64,000 nucleotides of DNA from Actinomucor elegans (Eukaryota; Mucoromycota; Mucoromycetes; Mucorales; Mucoraceae), in contig JAMSLZ010000014.1 of NCBI GenBank assembly GCA_026027325.1, forward strand, positions 124,001-188,000. The letters are read 5' to 3'. Below are positions 34,451 to 46,667 of the stretch, in pieces; position 1 is the first letter of the stretch; each line of letters begins with the position of its first letter. The notes beneath the pieces are model-generated. The model saw only the letters and a program-made list of their open reading frames with translations, did not search any database and was not told where the DNA came from. The translations under genes were made by a program, and so were the position numbers.

Positions 34451-36973
34451 TTAATGGACAATAGTAAGACGAGAACTATCGACTTGCCAGATATCAAGGC
34501 CAGTGTATTCACGAATAGCCATATCTAATTGAGCTTCTGTATAGCCTCTTGAAGAAACGCGTTGTCTAATAGTAGATAAAGCTAAAGAGTGACCAAATTC
34601 ATAAGTCAATTCCTTTACGATATTGAAAATACCAGACATGGGTGACTTGTCATGACGGCCATCGCGCTTATGACTATCATCGGTCAACGACGACTTGCTA
34701 ACATCAATTAATCTCAAAGCTTCATCTACATCTTGAGGCTCGACAGTGTCTGATAATCGAATACGAGCTAATGCTTGAGCCATACGGATGATACCAAGTA
34801 ATGTACGAGCAGAAGCATAGGTGAATTGCTGCTGACGATCTTCATCCAACTTGTATTGACGTCTTAGGCCAACATAGGCGCTGGTGACATATTCAGATAC
34901 TTCTTGTGTAAGCACAGGGCGTTTTGTTCTAGCCAGAGCAACGTAATGTCTATAGGAATGGTGAGTGACATGTCAAGATCCTTTGCAATACTCTTTTATA
35001 TACCTAATCATATGAGGTTCTAAAGCATTGAAATCCATCTGAGGTGGCTTATTGTGTGTATGGACATAAGTAACGTGTTCAGCCAAAAGACGATCCATAT
35101 CATCGGAAGGCTTATCAAGAATTAGATAGAGAATATCAAAACGAGATAGTAAAGCAGCAGGTAAATTGATATTTTGTGTTGGAGAAATACGGGTATTGTA
35201 ACGGCCATAAAGAGGATTGGCAGCAGCCAAGATAGAGGCACGAGCATTTAAAGTGGTGTTGATACCAGCCTTTGAAATACTGATGGTTTGTTGTTCCATG
35301 ACTTCATGAATCGCAGTTCTATCTGAATCATCCATCTTGTCAAATTCATCAATACAACAGATACCGTTATCAGCCAAAACCAAAGCACCACCTTCCAAGA
35401 TCATCTCATCTGTCACAGGTTCACGCATCACGGCAGCAGTCAAACCAACACCAGAAGAACCACGACCAGTAGTATAAACACCACGAGGGGCAACCTTGGC
35501 AATGAACTTGAGCAATTGGGATTTAGCTACACCTGGATCACCCATCAAACAGATATTGATATCACCACGAATTTTCATACCATCACCAATGGTTTTATTC
35601 ACACCACCTACCAACAAAAGCAATAATGTCTTTTTCACGTCGTCATGGCCGTAAATCTCAGGTGCGATACTGCGAGCCAAATGGCTATAGATGTTGGGAT
35701 CCGATTTGAGTTGGTTTAAAGCTTCTTCATCAGCAGCTGTCAGTTCAATTTCATCATATTGCTTTTTGAGACGATGGACGTATTGGACATCAAGATAAGT
35801 ATCTGTCAAAAGGCCTGCACGCAGGGCTTTGAAACCTGTATAAGGCATTGGCAAATAGATACCTGTGACATTAGCCACGTCACCGGGAGTCAATTGACGG
35901 CAAGCAGCACCATAGAGATGCAGAGTCATTGTACGAGGAATATGACCCACAGGTACCTGATCTGTCAATTCTTGTAATTTGACTTCTTGGAAAGCTAAAA
36001 ACTTGGAAGCACGCGTTTGCATGTACAATCGACCCTTGATCTGGTTGCTTTTACATTGTTGGGAAACACATTCGGTCAATGGTGTAAATTGTCTCTGTTT
36101 GATTTCTTGGAAAATTTCATAACCACATGAATCACAACTGTAAGTGTTGACTTGAAGGAAAGGCTTCACATCAGAAACACGAGTAATGATACCACGAACA
36201 GTGACAAGATGACCCAATTCAGCACCATTGATTTGACGGACGGCAAAAGATTTGGAATTGCTCAACGGCTTAAAGAATACTTCACTATATATATAAAAAA
36301 AATCAAGTTAGTCATTTGATATTGCCTTCGTTTGCCCTGAACCACTTTACTATCGACGCGTCAATGAAGGAGGAAAAGAGTCCTCGGTCTCGCTGGTTCG
36401 GTTTGTATCGCGAATACTTCTTTGACGAATAATTACGTCGAGAACACTATCCTTATAGCTCAAGTCTGGGTTATTCGATGTTTTTTCAGCGCAGATCTCG
36501 TCAATGACAGTAGATACAAGATCAATATAATGTTTGGTGTTTCTTTGGATATTACGAACAGTGCGTAAAACAGAATCTTCGAACTGTGAAAAGAGAGTTA
36601 GAGTCCAGTAAACGTGATGCATGTTCTTTTTTTCTTTTTCTTTACCTTGGCGAGATCATCCAACTCAACGACAACAATAGATTGCTCTCTATCAACCACA
36701 CTTTGCTACACAAAACTATGTTAATGAACGAAAAAGGTCTATTCATGTTTTTTTTTTTTTTTTTTTTTTTCTTTACCAAAAGAGAATTATACTTTAAACA
36801 AGGTTCACCTTCGTTCATGGCATTAGGAATAGTTTCCTTGTACTCGAGAAAGAAACGACGAAGATTATCTATACGAAACATGAATAGGGATTTCAATATA
36901 CAGCAATCCTTGCTTTACCCTTGTCTTCTTCATAATTGACATTAGAAAGCTTAACGGGTTGAAGTGCTGCCAT
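34451..36973 (-). CDS. MCM7: DNA replication licensing factor MCM7
   Basis: Six exons: 36919-36973, 36777-36868, 36646-36705, 36351-36583, 35004-36284, 34451-34949, giving 739 residues. The zinc finger has Cys at about 197, 200, 219 and 224 (CDSCGYEIF then CVSQQC). The AAA+ core has Walker A GDPGVAKS (about 395-402), Walker B CIDEFDKM (about 457-464) and the arginine finger SRFD (about 527-530). [13 protein letters not shown] and the MCM7-specific ends [10 protein letters not shown] and [10 protein letters not shown] assign it to MCM7. The protein is part of the MCM2-7 replicative helicase at nuclear origins. All phases join. Intron 2 contains a 23-base T run. MCB/E2F-like sites lie upstream. 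Confidence 0.96.
36748..36770. repeat. Poly(T) tract in an MCM7 intron
   Basis: A run of 23 T on the plus strand (A on the coding strand), directly after the GTAAAG donor of intron 2. Confidence 0.9.
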
Positions 36974-37302
36974 TGCTTTATATTCAAAGAGGGAAATAAA
37001 AAGGAACGCCTCTCTCAAAAGGAAAAAAAAATTGTTTTTTTTTCATTTATTCAAGTCGCGTCGTCGCGTTAAAGCTTTTGCACGTCATCAATACTATCGC
37101 AAGGTACACCTCTATTGTTCAACTTTTGAAGCTATATAACTGAGGCTCTTACTAAACAGTTCTTTAATCAAAAATGCGCTTCTTGTATCCTAGAGTATAT
37201 ATATTCATATTTTTTTTTGTAATTTTTTTTTCATAAACCAAGAGGTTCAACTTTTTGAGCGCAAAATCAGGATTCAAAAAAATGTACATATCTCAGTAGA
37301 AC

Positions 37303-37308
37303 ACGCGT
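37303..37308. promoter_or_regulatory. MCB-type element (ACGCGT)
   Basis: The palindrome ACGCGT lies about 330 bases upstream of the MCM7 start. In yeasts this is the MBF/SBF-class site of G1/S genes. Nearby GCGCAAAA at about 37259-37266 is similar in kind. Function is inferred. Confidence 0.4.
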
Positions 37309-37383
37309 TTTTTTTTTGAAATAAACAAAGGTATAATCTCTACATTTACCGATGCAAAATTGAAATAGACACAAACTGCATTC

Positions 37384-37387
<4 letters not shown>

Positions 37388-37420
<33 letters not shown>
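37388..37420. repeat. (TTA)n microsatellite
   Basis: Eleven TTA units in the MCM7 upstream region. Confidence 0.95.
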
Positions 37421-37421
<1 letters not shown>

Positions 37422-37427
37422 TAACAA

Positions 37428-37437
37428 GGCGCAAAAA
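37428..37437. promoter_or_regulatory. E2F-like site GGCGCAAAAA
   Basis: GGCGCAAAAA matches the E2F half-site type (GCGCAAA). A palindromic TGGCGCCA followed by TTTTT lies at 37569-37576. Both are upstream of MCM7, a classical E2F/MBF target. Binding is inferred. Confidence 0.35.
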
Positions 37438-38007
37438 TGAATTAATCAATTTTCTCGATCTCCAATGTGAATCACTGTCGCTTACACATTTCTATCACCG
37501 GTAGCCAATAGCAGTCACACACAACCTACTTTAGGGTTTTTTGATTTCTTTCTTCCCATATTCTCTCATGGCGCCATTTTTCTGAAATTGCTGATTATTG
37601 TTTCGAAGCTTATGTAGGCTTTGATGATACAATTTAAGCATCTAATGATTCCTTTAATATAGAAGAATGTATTGGAGATTTTATTATAATTTTAGTTTAT
37701 ATTAAAAGCTCAGATCATGAACCAAAAAAAAAGCATCATGATACGTATAAATCACATCATTATATTTTGATGGCAAGCATATACTCTATTTTAATATTAT
37801 TCGAAGCACAGAATTATGCTGTATAAACCTTGTTAATAAACTTGGCATTGATTACAGCCCTTTTATTATCAAGGAAGGAAGGGAGGGGGGTTTTCAATAG
37901 CTGTTTAAAAAAAAATGAAATGAGATTTCTCGATCGTCCAAGTTGCTTTGAGAAATTGTATATTTTAATCACGGCCCGTCCAATCAACAGCGTAAGATTT
38001 TGAAGGG

Positions 38008-39245
38008 CTAATGATAATCTTTTATTGTGGAGTCCTCTTGTTCTATTGGAGGTGAAGGAGGTGCAGGACATGAACCACTACTACTAGTAGTAGTGTTGGC
38101 GAGGGTGGAGGTGGTATTAATGACAGTAGTAGAATAAGATGTAGAAGAAGGAGAAGGAGATATGGATAATGTTTTAAATATACTTTGTTCGAGCAAGTCG
38201 ATATTTACAGGTTTACTGAGGCAATCATTCTAATCAACAAGGTTAGAAGGATAAAACTACGCATCAAACCATGTTGATCTACACCTACCATGCCAATTTC
38301 TTTATAAAGATTCCTTGATTCTATTGAATCCTTTGTAGTAACAGCGATGATTGGTATTGTAGTGTTGGATTTTCGTATATGTTTTGCTGTTTCAACGCCA
38401 TTAAGCAATGGCATATCAATGTCCATTAATATAATATCAAATAGATGCAAGTTGACTAGGTTCAATGCTTCTACACCGTTAGTTGCTTCTTCTAGTCGTT
38501 TGATTTTTTTGAATAGGATATGTAGGCTCTTTTTTAGAATGTTTAAATTGATAGGATTATCATCCACAATCAGTATACGAAGTCCTATTTCTTCCACCGG
38601 ACTAATAGGGAAAAGTCTAGATTGTGATCTTTTTCTTTTGTTATGGATAGCCGTAGTCGTCTTTTGGGTAGTAATACAGGACACATTTCTTTTTGCTTTC
38701 TTTTCCAACAAAGAAGTTGTTTTTGATGGTGATATTTCGTCCACTTTTGCTATATTTATTTAAAAAAGAAGAAATAAAAAGAAAGAAAAAAGACGAGGTG
38801 ATCAAGAGCCCGTTCACTAATTTATAGGTGATAATATTCATGGTAAATTGCTGAAAATTCTAGACTCTTTGGTCTGGGCACCAAAAAGGCTTTTTATTTG
38901 GTGAATTCAAGCAAGGTGTTCACAAGTAAAAGGCAAAGAATAAAAGATACTAAAGAAGTACCTGATTTAGTGTACCAAGCACTAGGGTTGCTTCCTTGAT
39001 TCGAAACCTATCGTTTTAGATCAATATCGATCGAGTAGATCTATTTATTCTTTCTTTTTTTTCTTTTTTTTACCAATCGTGTTTTAGTTGGAAATGGAGA
39101 ATCAAGATTAGTATAAATGGTTGAGGACGTGTTATTCTTTGTAGCACACTAATCATGCAAGTTAATATATCGCGATCTATTGTTCATCGAGCATAAATCT
39201 TACTCTTTTTTCTGCAAACTCGAAAACGTCTGATAAAATACTCAT
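38008..39245 (-). CDS. Response-regulator receiver-domain protein
   Basis: Five exons: 39204-39245, 39074-39148, 38962-39007, 38289-38749, 38008-38229, giving 281 residues. Residues about 110-220 are a receiver domain: LRILIVDDNPINLNIL (Asp117/Asp118), LMDIDMP with the phospho-acceptor Asp164, PIIAVTT, and NDCLSKPVN (conserved Lys). Flanks are Ser/Thr-rich; the C-terminal tail is SPSPSSTS and Pro-rich. It should take phosphate from a hybrid histidine kinase relay; the output partner is unknown. The long frame opens at a GTG (38744) with no ATG, so upstream exons were sought; MSILSDVFEF at 39245 joins in phase, but intron 3 (about 212 nt) is long for this window, so the 5' part is less certain than the receiver. 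Confidence 0.75.
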
Positions 39246-41541
39246 ACTGAGAAGGTTTAGTTGAAAAAAGGCTTGCTATTTTTCGATCGGAGTGAACGCC
39301 TTGTCAAAATTTTAGTTGCCTGTGACACGGAAACTATACTTGCTATGGACTAACCTTGGTAAGTGCATTGAGAATTATCTGAGCGATATATAAGTGCTAT
39401 TTGCCATAGGTTTAAAAAGCCTTTGGATTAAAGGTCTTCAGGTATGTCGGATGGAATGCTAGTTTTATCATATCATAACGCTACCAATGTGAAGCAGAAA
39501 AAAATTGTGTCATTTACAGAAGTTGAGTTTCTAATCTTTTCGTCTTTCACGGTTAAATTTGTTAGGTTGATAAGGCAAAACAATCATTACTCTGGACAAT
39601 TTCAATTAACCGAAAACCACAGAGCAAGCATTCGAAACAAGCATAAGACAATAGATAAAAAAAAAAAAAATTAAGATTAGTCTTCGTCTCTGATAAGCGT
39701 TCCCAAACACGCACCAGACTTGCGGCACCTCAAAACAAATTATCATTCATTTAATCAAATATTTGATATTGACTTCAGTGACTCCAATCCAATAGCAAAC
39801 TTGCCCTCAATCCGCATTTATCACTTTTTGATACTCGCATCCTCACAAAACTTTGTTTCATTAAAAAGGATATCTGATAATTAACCAAGCAATCCTTATA
39901 GGCAATATAAAGCCTATAAATAAGCAAAACCAGTGATTAGCACTTAACCAAGAGTCTTATTTATACCTATTTACAGATTGAATACGTGAGTATAAAGTGT
40001 ACTATTCGTTGTACAGACTGATCATCCAACTTGCGCTTTATACGCCAATACTATGAAACCATATACAACTTTAATTAAGGAACAAAGATCAGCATCTTTT
40101 TTTTTTATCCTGAAGTGCATTTTCAGATCTGCGTAGCATGATATTGCATTATGATTTAGTTCAATGTGTTATTAGCGTTTATGCTATACAAACTCTGTTT
40201 TCTATTAGCCGCAGTCAATGATGATAGTCTATGCTGCCCCGAATCTAGTGTATTATGTATCACGGATTTCTTTGGCCGATTACTTGTTTCAAACAGCATT
40301 CCTATGCTAGGTTAGGTCATATTTCAGTCAGCTGTTGAGTATAATATTAGTTTTCTTGAAAAGGGTACAGTTCCCAACTCACGATGCAGCACCATTTTCA
40401 GGATAGTGGCACTACGTGAAAGCATGTCCCACCATATCACGAATACCAAGAAACTGAAGGAATACAATCAAAAACGAATGTCTATTTAGCAAATGCGCAT
40501 AAAAGCGGTCAATTATTCCAGTATTCGAGGGTTGTCAGACATAATAGCTCATTTTGATCACGAAATTTTATTCAGATGCAACATTGGATCGGAATCGAAC
40601 AGAGCCTTTTCGCGCTTATGATTGCACGTATGCCAGTTTCCAAAGTTGATTAAGGCTCAGATGTCAAAATTTTATACTAAAATAAAAATAAAAATAAAAA
40701 ATAAAAATTGAGCAATATCAAACGACAAGATTTTATTTGTACTTGCAAAGTATAATAAACTGTATATATTATAATGTACTTTTTTAATAAAATATATTTT
40801 ATAAGAAATACAAAAATACCACTTGGCTTCAAACACTGAAAATCATGTTTCATATTAAAAGCTATTTTGAACCTTCCCAGTTAATGTTACCATCATAAGA
40901 GTATATTCATTATAGAGATAAAGCTTATATATAGTTATATTCCATGATTCAAGAATTGCCTTGTCTATTTAATTCTATAGAGAATTTTGTCGAGAGCAGT
41001 TCATGCTACACTACTGCTATAGCTACTATACTTATGTTCAATCACCGATGGATGCCTAATGTAGTTGGCGAATTTGCTCTGTCTCCTCCTATATCATATG
41101 TAGAGATACTACTGAGACTTAGCAAGACACTATAAATTTGTAATGCTTTCATTTAAATTTTACTTATTGTTGGTGCCTTCAGTTGGGTGGCAATACTTCT
41201 GTCTGCCAACTGTATCTGTAATAAAATGAGAGCTGTCTCTATATGTATATATATATATATGTGTGTATAAACTATGTATCAAAAGAAAAAACTTGGTTTC
41301 TATGGTAATACAGCCGCCCGCTACCTGTCCCGATTAGAATATATCAATATTACCAAGTAAAGGCAGCTCTTTCTCAAAACTTGAAGGAATATGAAGCCTT
41401 TTACAGTGAGGACGTCATATCCCAAGTACTATTATTAAAACTCGGTCCGGACGATTCTTTATAATATTTACCGCGTAAAACAATAAAATTATCCAAGCAT
41501 TTCTTCTTATCTACAGCACAATAAACTTTACATACTATATC
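39246..41541. other. Intergenic, AT-rich, one dispersed-motif copy
   Basis: About 2.3 kb between divergent genes. The frames at 39444-39674 and 40944-41135 have no motif. A good copy of the dispersed motif lies at 40571-40615. A (TA)n/(TG)n tract is at about 41250-41266. Confidence 0.5.
40571..40615 (+). repeat. Dispersed CAGATG-type motif (copy f)
   Basis: TTCAGATGCAACATTGGATC then GGAATCGAACAGAGCC. The left flank ATAGCTCATTTTGATCACG resembles the flank at 25068, so the family may be longer than the core. Confidence 0.5.
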
Positions 41542-42131
41542 ATGTCAGGTATGAAGACTCTTTCCTAGTTACTAGTGCAGCTGATCTCATTTCGATCCCT
41601 GATAGATTCATTTACAAAACGTTCTCCTGATGACTTTGATTGGCCTGCTACTATTTTTCTCGTAAGTTATTTTTAATTGCCAAGTATGCAAAAAAAAAAG
41701 TAACCGAGACTTTATAGTATATTGTATTAATATCACTTGGTGTCGGCATGTGTTTCTGTCTACGAAGAGCTAATCGGCTTATACCTAGCCGTTTTAGTTT
41801 TCCGTTAGTAGATAGAGGACAAGGAAGGCAGAGAGGAGCATTTGAATTGGGTGCAGAAGAAGAAGGCTTATTAAGTCATTACAGTGATATGGAGGATGAA
41901 GATGATGCAGAAGTCATTGATAATCAAAACGCGCTTCGCATATCCTCTAATATACCCCAGCAAGAAGAAGAGGAAGAAGAAGAGTTTGGTACAATGCAAA
42001 ATCATCATACATCATCAAAGAAACCAGCAAACTCGTTTGATATTGGGCATGATGATGATGATGATGATGAGAATGAATTATATAGGAATCCATATAGTGA
42101 TGATCATGGCATATCAAAAAAAAGTCCTTAA
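41542..42131 (+). CDS. Small single-pass membrane protein with acidic tail
   Basis: Three exons: a 7-base first exon 41542-41548 (ATGTCAG), 41606-41661 and 41718-42131, giving 158 residues. A short polar N-terminus (SFTKRSPDDFDWPATIF) leads to one hydrophobic helix (about 20-37, YIVLISLGVGMCFCL), then a basic stop-transfer (RRANRLIPSRF) and a disordered acidic tail rich in Glu, Asp and His with poly-Glu and poly-Asp runs. No family is recognised. The topology suggests a type III or tail-exposed membrane protein. Splice phases agree and the large third exon starts within the helix. The 7-base first exon is the weakest part of the model. Confidence 0.65.
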
Positions 42132-43969
42132 CAGTATAGTGCAAGTGAATATGCAGCTCACTTTTCATCAAGTCCATCCAATCACATTATATTCCAGAAT
42201 TTGTTCCCAAAGACATGTAAAAGGTTGAGCTCATCTTTCAATGAATAAACCGAAATTATCATATAATCCAAAATATTATTTCCTATACCTTATCTAAAAA
42301 ATGAACATGACTGTATGTTCCCACTAAAGGAAACGTTTGGTTTCGATTCGTAAGGTTATACCATCGCCACTGCTAGTAACTAGTAACACCACCTTGGGAT
42401 TACTCGATTTTATTGGGTTGCGGCATTTAAATGAATTCTTCCTCCTTTGCATCATCAGAAATTTCGTATTGAACTTTGACCTCTTACCCATATCAAACTA
42501 TTGCCAATGGACAAACTATACTTTATCAAAGTCTCTGTAGAATAATATAGTACATATAATGGTGTAAAAGTAATTTGCTGTTTGCTTAAGTTGGTAGTTT
42601 TTTTCGGGCAGTTTTTCGGATCTTTTAGATATAGGACTACAAATCAAGTAATCCATATATAATAAATTTCAACAAAAAATACAGCTACATATTCCAATAT
42701 ATTTTGAGCCTAAATGATAAGGTATGCCTCAAATTTTCCCCTTCTTTGTTCTTCACAAAAAAAAGACATCTCTATATATTCGGAATTGAGATTACCCTTT
42801 TCAGAAATTCATTTCCCGATAATTTCCAATGCTTTGACATTCCTTGATCGAATCCAGTTTAATGTCTCAATTGATGACTAATAACATGTTCAGAAGGAAG
42901 CAATATACTTACTAGAACCGTAGCGATTTTATACATGCGATGTGATTTGCATACATTTCATATATACTAGATGCATAGATCTATAGATAGTCAGTAGATC
43001 TGCATCAGGTTAATAAAGTATATTCAAAATAAAATGCTACATCTGATATAGGACCATTTATTTGATTGAATTGCAAAAGATTATACTATGCTATAAGCCA
43101 TTGACAGTAGAATGCGAGTGCTTTATACAGGCTAGTTCTATGGATTTATCGATCTCTTGACTGATTTCAGTAAAATGTCACGTCTGAAGAAGTGTTTTAA
43201 CTCAAAATGCTTCATTTTTTTTTTATACAAGAACTTTATGCCTACTGCCAAACGTTTAAAGTCAGCTGAACTTCGGTTAAACTATTACTACTTGTTGTGC
43301 CCAAAACCTTCCTTCTGGTAACTAAAGCCATAAAACACCAATGGCATACAAATGTGTAATAGAATCATTAAGAGTAGTAGCCAAATACAGACATATGCAG
43401 TCTAACTTTTTACTGGCTTTGGCTGGACTTATTTGTGTATCAAATAGATACAGAAGCTGAAACTAAACAGAAACTCAGTATATTATCGAACATAACATCT
43501 AAATACATTTCAAGGTAGATATCAGGCCTTTCTTAGCTGTACCTCAGATATTACTTGATATGCCTTTATCTCTCATATCTACGAACCTTTTTTTCTCAAT
43601 CAAACTCAGCCTTTGTTTTTAAAACAAATGTCTTACCTCGACTTACCGTGCGTTAGGCTCATTGTTCAATCTCAAAAATAACTGGGACCTAGTTGGGGGA
43701 GCAATTAACCTTCTTTGGGAACCATATCCGTCGCTGTGGAACCAACAACTCATCTGCTAAATAGGTCAACGGCAATGAGTCAAGCCACAAACTGACAGTT
43801 CAAGACTTCGCACTTGAAACATCGCATTTGGCAGTTTAAAATGCTTTGAAATCAAAGGAACTTAGAATATAGTATTAATCAGTGGTAGTAATAGAGTATT
43901 TATTGAAAGATGTAAGCAGAGATTTAATAAAAAAAATTGCCAAGCTTTGCTTATAATGCTACACAATCA
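42132..43969. other. Convergent intergenic region
   Basis: About 1.8 kb with no supported gene. The plus frame 42337-42540 and a coding-like minus fragment near 42440-42500 (KVQYEISDDAKEEEF) could be remnants, but no model could be built. Dispersed-motif copies lie on the minus strand at 43021-43048 (partial) and 43143-43188. Confidence 0.45.
43143..43188 (-). repeat. Dispersed CAGATG-type motif (copy g)
   Basis: Minus strand: TTCAGACGTGACATTTTACT, then GAAATCAGTCAAGAGATCG. The spacing and order of blocks match the other copies. Confidence 0.5.
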
Positions 43970-45566
43970 TTACTTTGTTGGATACCCGCCATATTGGTTT
44001 GAACCCTGATGCTGGTGAGCCATTTGAGGCTGAGAAGTAGTAGTGGTGGTGGTAGTGTAACCTGGTTGTGGGTAAATGTTTTCCTGGTATAAGCCCTGAG
44101 GAGGGGTATTGTATTCTGTCATGCCTGTTGATGGTTGCTGACTGATATGCTCCATATTATATTCTTGATGATTCAAAGATTCGTTTAATAAGCGGTCTGT
44201 TGGATTCGCATTGGAAGCCTCCAGTTTCTTCTTCTTTCTTAAAGCCTTTCTCTTCTTCATCAGCTTATAAGAGTCTACGCCACAACACAGCGTCTTGTAA
44301 ATGAACTCTGGGATATAAGCAAGATAAGCGTCGACAAAGGCTTTAAAAAAGGACATCTTTTTTATTTGACCTGTTTGTTGAGCATGTTGAATATTATCTT
44401 GAGGACCAAAGAAGCGATGCATCATGAAACAATCTACAAACATAACACAGCAAATGATGATCACATATAAACCGTTTTTGACAGCGTCTGCAGGCCAAGC
44501 AATGCTACCATGAGTACCATCCGTTGGTTTGATCACGTTCGCAGTAGTGAGACCAGTGAGGAGGATATCACCAAAGTAAAAAATAAACATGATAGGGCCT
44601 TTGACGCACCAAAACATACCATGGGCCCGAACATTGCCTCTCTTCCATTCACGGTGAAATACATCCAAGTAAGTAAATAGAGCAGTAAGAATAATTGAAA
44701 GTGAGATAAAGTTGATGATGGTCAAATAGACATAAGCACCGTTGAAGCTATAGACACCTTCACAATAGCGTCCTTTCATTTCAGCAAAGATAGACATGAA
44801 AGCCTCCAATAATGACCTATAGGGCTATTAGCATTTTTTTTTATGTTTATATCTTATAAAACACTTGCCAGATAGGATATTGGAAAACAAGAATGTCTGT
44901 TATAATACGGTAATGCATACCCCACATCGATTTACTATGTATTTGCCAAGCAAGCGGAGATAGAAGATTAGATATGGCATGTAGCACAGCTGTAGGTGAA
45001 ACTTACAGATGAAGGCCAAAAATAAACATGATATTAGTGTCTTTCGATTCTTTAAGATCACCAGCCTCAACTCTAAAAGGTTCAAGATATGCTTGCAGAC
45101 ATGTAAAAGGTTAAATACAGCAAATGATTCAAATACTGTAGCAAAGAACATGATTGTAGTAGAATAGTCGTATCTTAGATACGAAAACCATGACAACGTT
45201 GCAAATACAGGTGGAAACAATATCACACGTAGCTTTTGCCGTTGTATCTCTGGTTCACTAGTTTAACCGTTAATAGCCTGTATATTATCGTACTTGTTAA
45301 CTTACTAGTAATTCTTTAAATGTTTTGTGATTGTCACTGAGGAGACGATCCAGGTAATAGCAAGTAATAACAAACACACTAACCAGCCGATGATGTGCCA
45401 GTTTGCCGTTGGATCTTCTTTTAACGAAGACCAGTCAAGACCTGGGTCACTATAAGGCAAGTTAGATGAAAACTTTTATGATTTCTTTGACATACAATCC
45501 TCCCTCACGGGATAAGCCAGGCGTGGTGGGACATGTTTCTTCCATAGCTTCTGCTGGAGTGCTCAT
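43970..45566 (-). CDS. TMEM184/OST-alpha-like (DUF300) membrane protein, frameshifted
   Basis: Five exons: 45496-45566, 45306-45449, 45007-45257, 44865-44934, 43970-44824. The protein has about seven membrane helices and the order of the organic solute transporter alpha/TMEM184 family: WLVCLLLLAITWIVSSVTI, EPEIQRQKLRVILFPPVFAT, FESFAVFNL, TCLQAYLEPFR, ILVFQYPIW, EAFMSIFAEM, AYVYLTIINFISLSIILTALF and VKGPIMFIFYFGDILL. A Gln/Thr/Pro-rich cytosolic tail follows, with a basic KKRKALRKKKK patch. Within exon 3 the frame changes between VFNL and TCLQ at a TTTT run (45104-45107). One extra T would give about 463 residues. As written, the gene is broken by one base. The transport role is inferred from the family. 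Confidence 0.82.
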
Positions 45567-46667
45567 CCTTTTTTTTTAAATAGTTTACAGAAAAAAAAGT
45601 ATAATAAAGCTAAATAAGGATGTTTTTCCTTTTCTTCGGCAGTACAATGGGGCTTTATATTCCAGATTGGCCGTCACGACAAAGTGGGCGCGCAAAGTTC
45701 CGAAAGTCTTACACAGTCGTTCTCTTAGATTCGTAATCCATAAGTAAATGTCCAGCTATTTCATAATGTTGGGCTCTATTCTAATAAAAATTATAGCTAG
45801 ATAGCCCTTGATTCATTTCCAGAAAACGTTATTTTATTAAGCTAATGAAGGTTATACATTAACAAATGCAGACAGGACATGTAGTATAATGAGCGCATTG
45901 GAGTGAAGCAATAGCATTAACGGATGTAGTAACTCATTTGGAATATAGAATACTAACAAAATGTGATATTTTACCGAAATCAGTCGAAATGTGTTGATTG
46001 TATATCAAATCTAATTTTCAGCGATGTAATTTTTCAAAATAAACTTCTAGTTGCTGTTGATGTAGGCATAATTTTTATAATTCATTTAAATTAAAAATAA
46101 AACCCTTCTGGATGCGAGACGCTGTAACATCTTATATTGGCCAGGACAGCTCCTTTATTGATTGAAAGTACGTTATAATAGAAATGAACTAAAAATATCT
46201 TTGGGATCAAGAGTGAAAAAGACGAGGGAAACAAAAGCTAGGTATATTATAAGAAACTAGTTTGATTTGGGTTTAATCTATTCTAAAAAAGGAGGGGGTG
46301 TCCTTCAAAAGTAATTCATGCTGAGGTCTCATGGTTAACGTAGTCGAGTGATTGTCTCTTTGCAGTACTTGATGTATAACTTTACATTAGTGAATTCAAT
46401 AAATACTGTTTGAAAGTTACGAAGCAGTTTAATTGAGGAGCCTATTTAGATGAAGATTTCAAGGATATTTGCCGAGTGGATGCTACGGACCCTGATTGCA
46501 ACATTCGTTGCCCAATAAAATCATCCCTTGGTTAAGAAAGCTTCAACTTCCGCCTTTCATGTTTTGTGACGTTGCCTGGGGCTCTCTAAAACATTCCTGT
46601 TTTTTGGAAATTAATCAAATCCTCATATTGTTTCTCTCTTTGATAAAACGTATTAAACGTATTTTGC
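45567..46667. other. Divergent intergenic region
   Basis: About 1.1 kb between the TMEM184-like and Rsc7-like genes. It holds one dispersed-motif copy (45957-46010) and no gene. The plus frame 46496-46678 is only the upstream frame of the next gene. Confidence 0.5.
45957..46010 (+). repeat. Dispersed CAGATG-type motif (copy h)
   Basis: AAAATGTGATATTTTACCGA then AATCAGTCGAAATGTG. The left flank GTAGTAACTCATTTGGAATA parallels the copy at 25068. Confidence 0.45.

Larger units (their letters stand above)
36974..38007. other. Upstream region of MCM7
   Basis: About 1 kb between the MCM7 start and the 3' end of the response-regulator gene. It has several G1/S-type elements (annotated separately), a (TTA)n repeat and otherwise AT-rich sequence. 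No gene is seen. Confidence 0.55.

Noticed and set aside
38744..38749. GTG as start of the response-regulator frame
   Set aside because: Nuclear fungal genes rarely start at GTG; upstream exons with an ATG at 39245 join in phase.
40571..40615. Minus-strand GTTCGATTCC resembling a tRNA T-loop
   Set aside because: No acceptor, D or anticodon stems could be paired around it, and other copies of the same dispersed motif lack the T-loop sequence.
40944..41135. 63-codon ATG frame
   Set aside because: Isolated, no motif, no promoter or splice support.
42337..42540. 67-codon plus-strand frame and an opposite coding-like fragment
   Set aside because: Neither could be extended into a gene with consistent splicing; kept only as a note in the intergenic entry.
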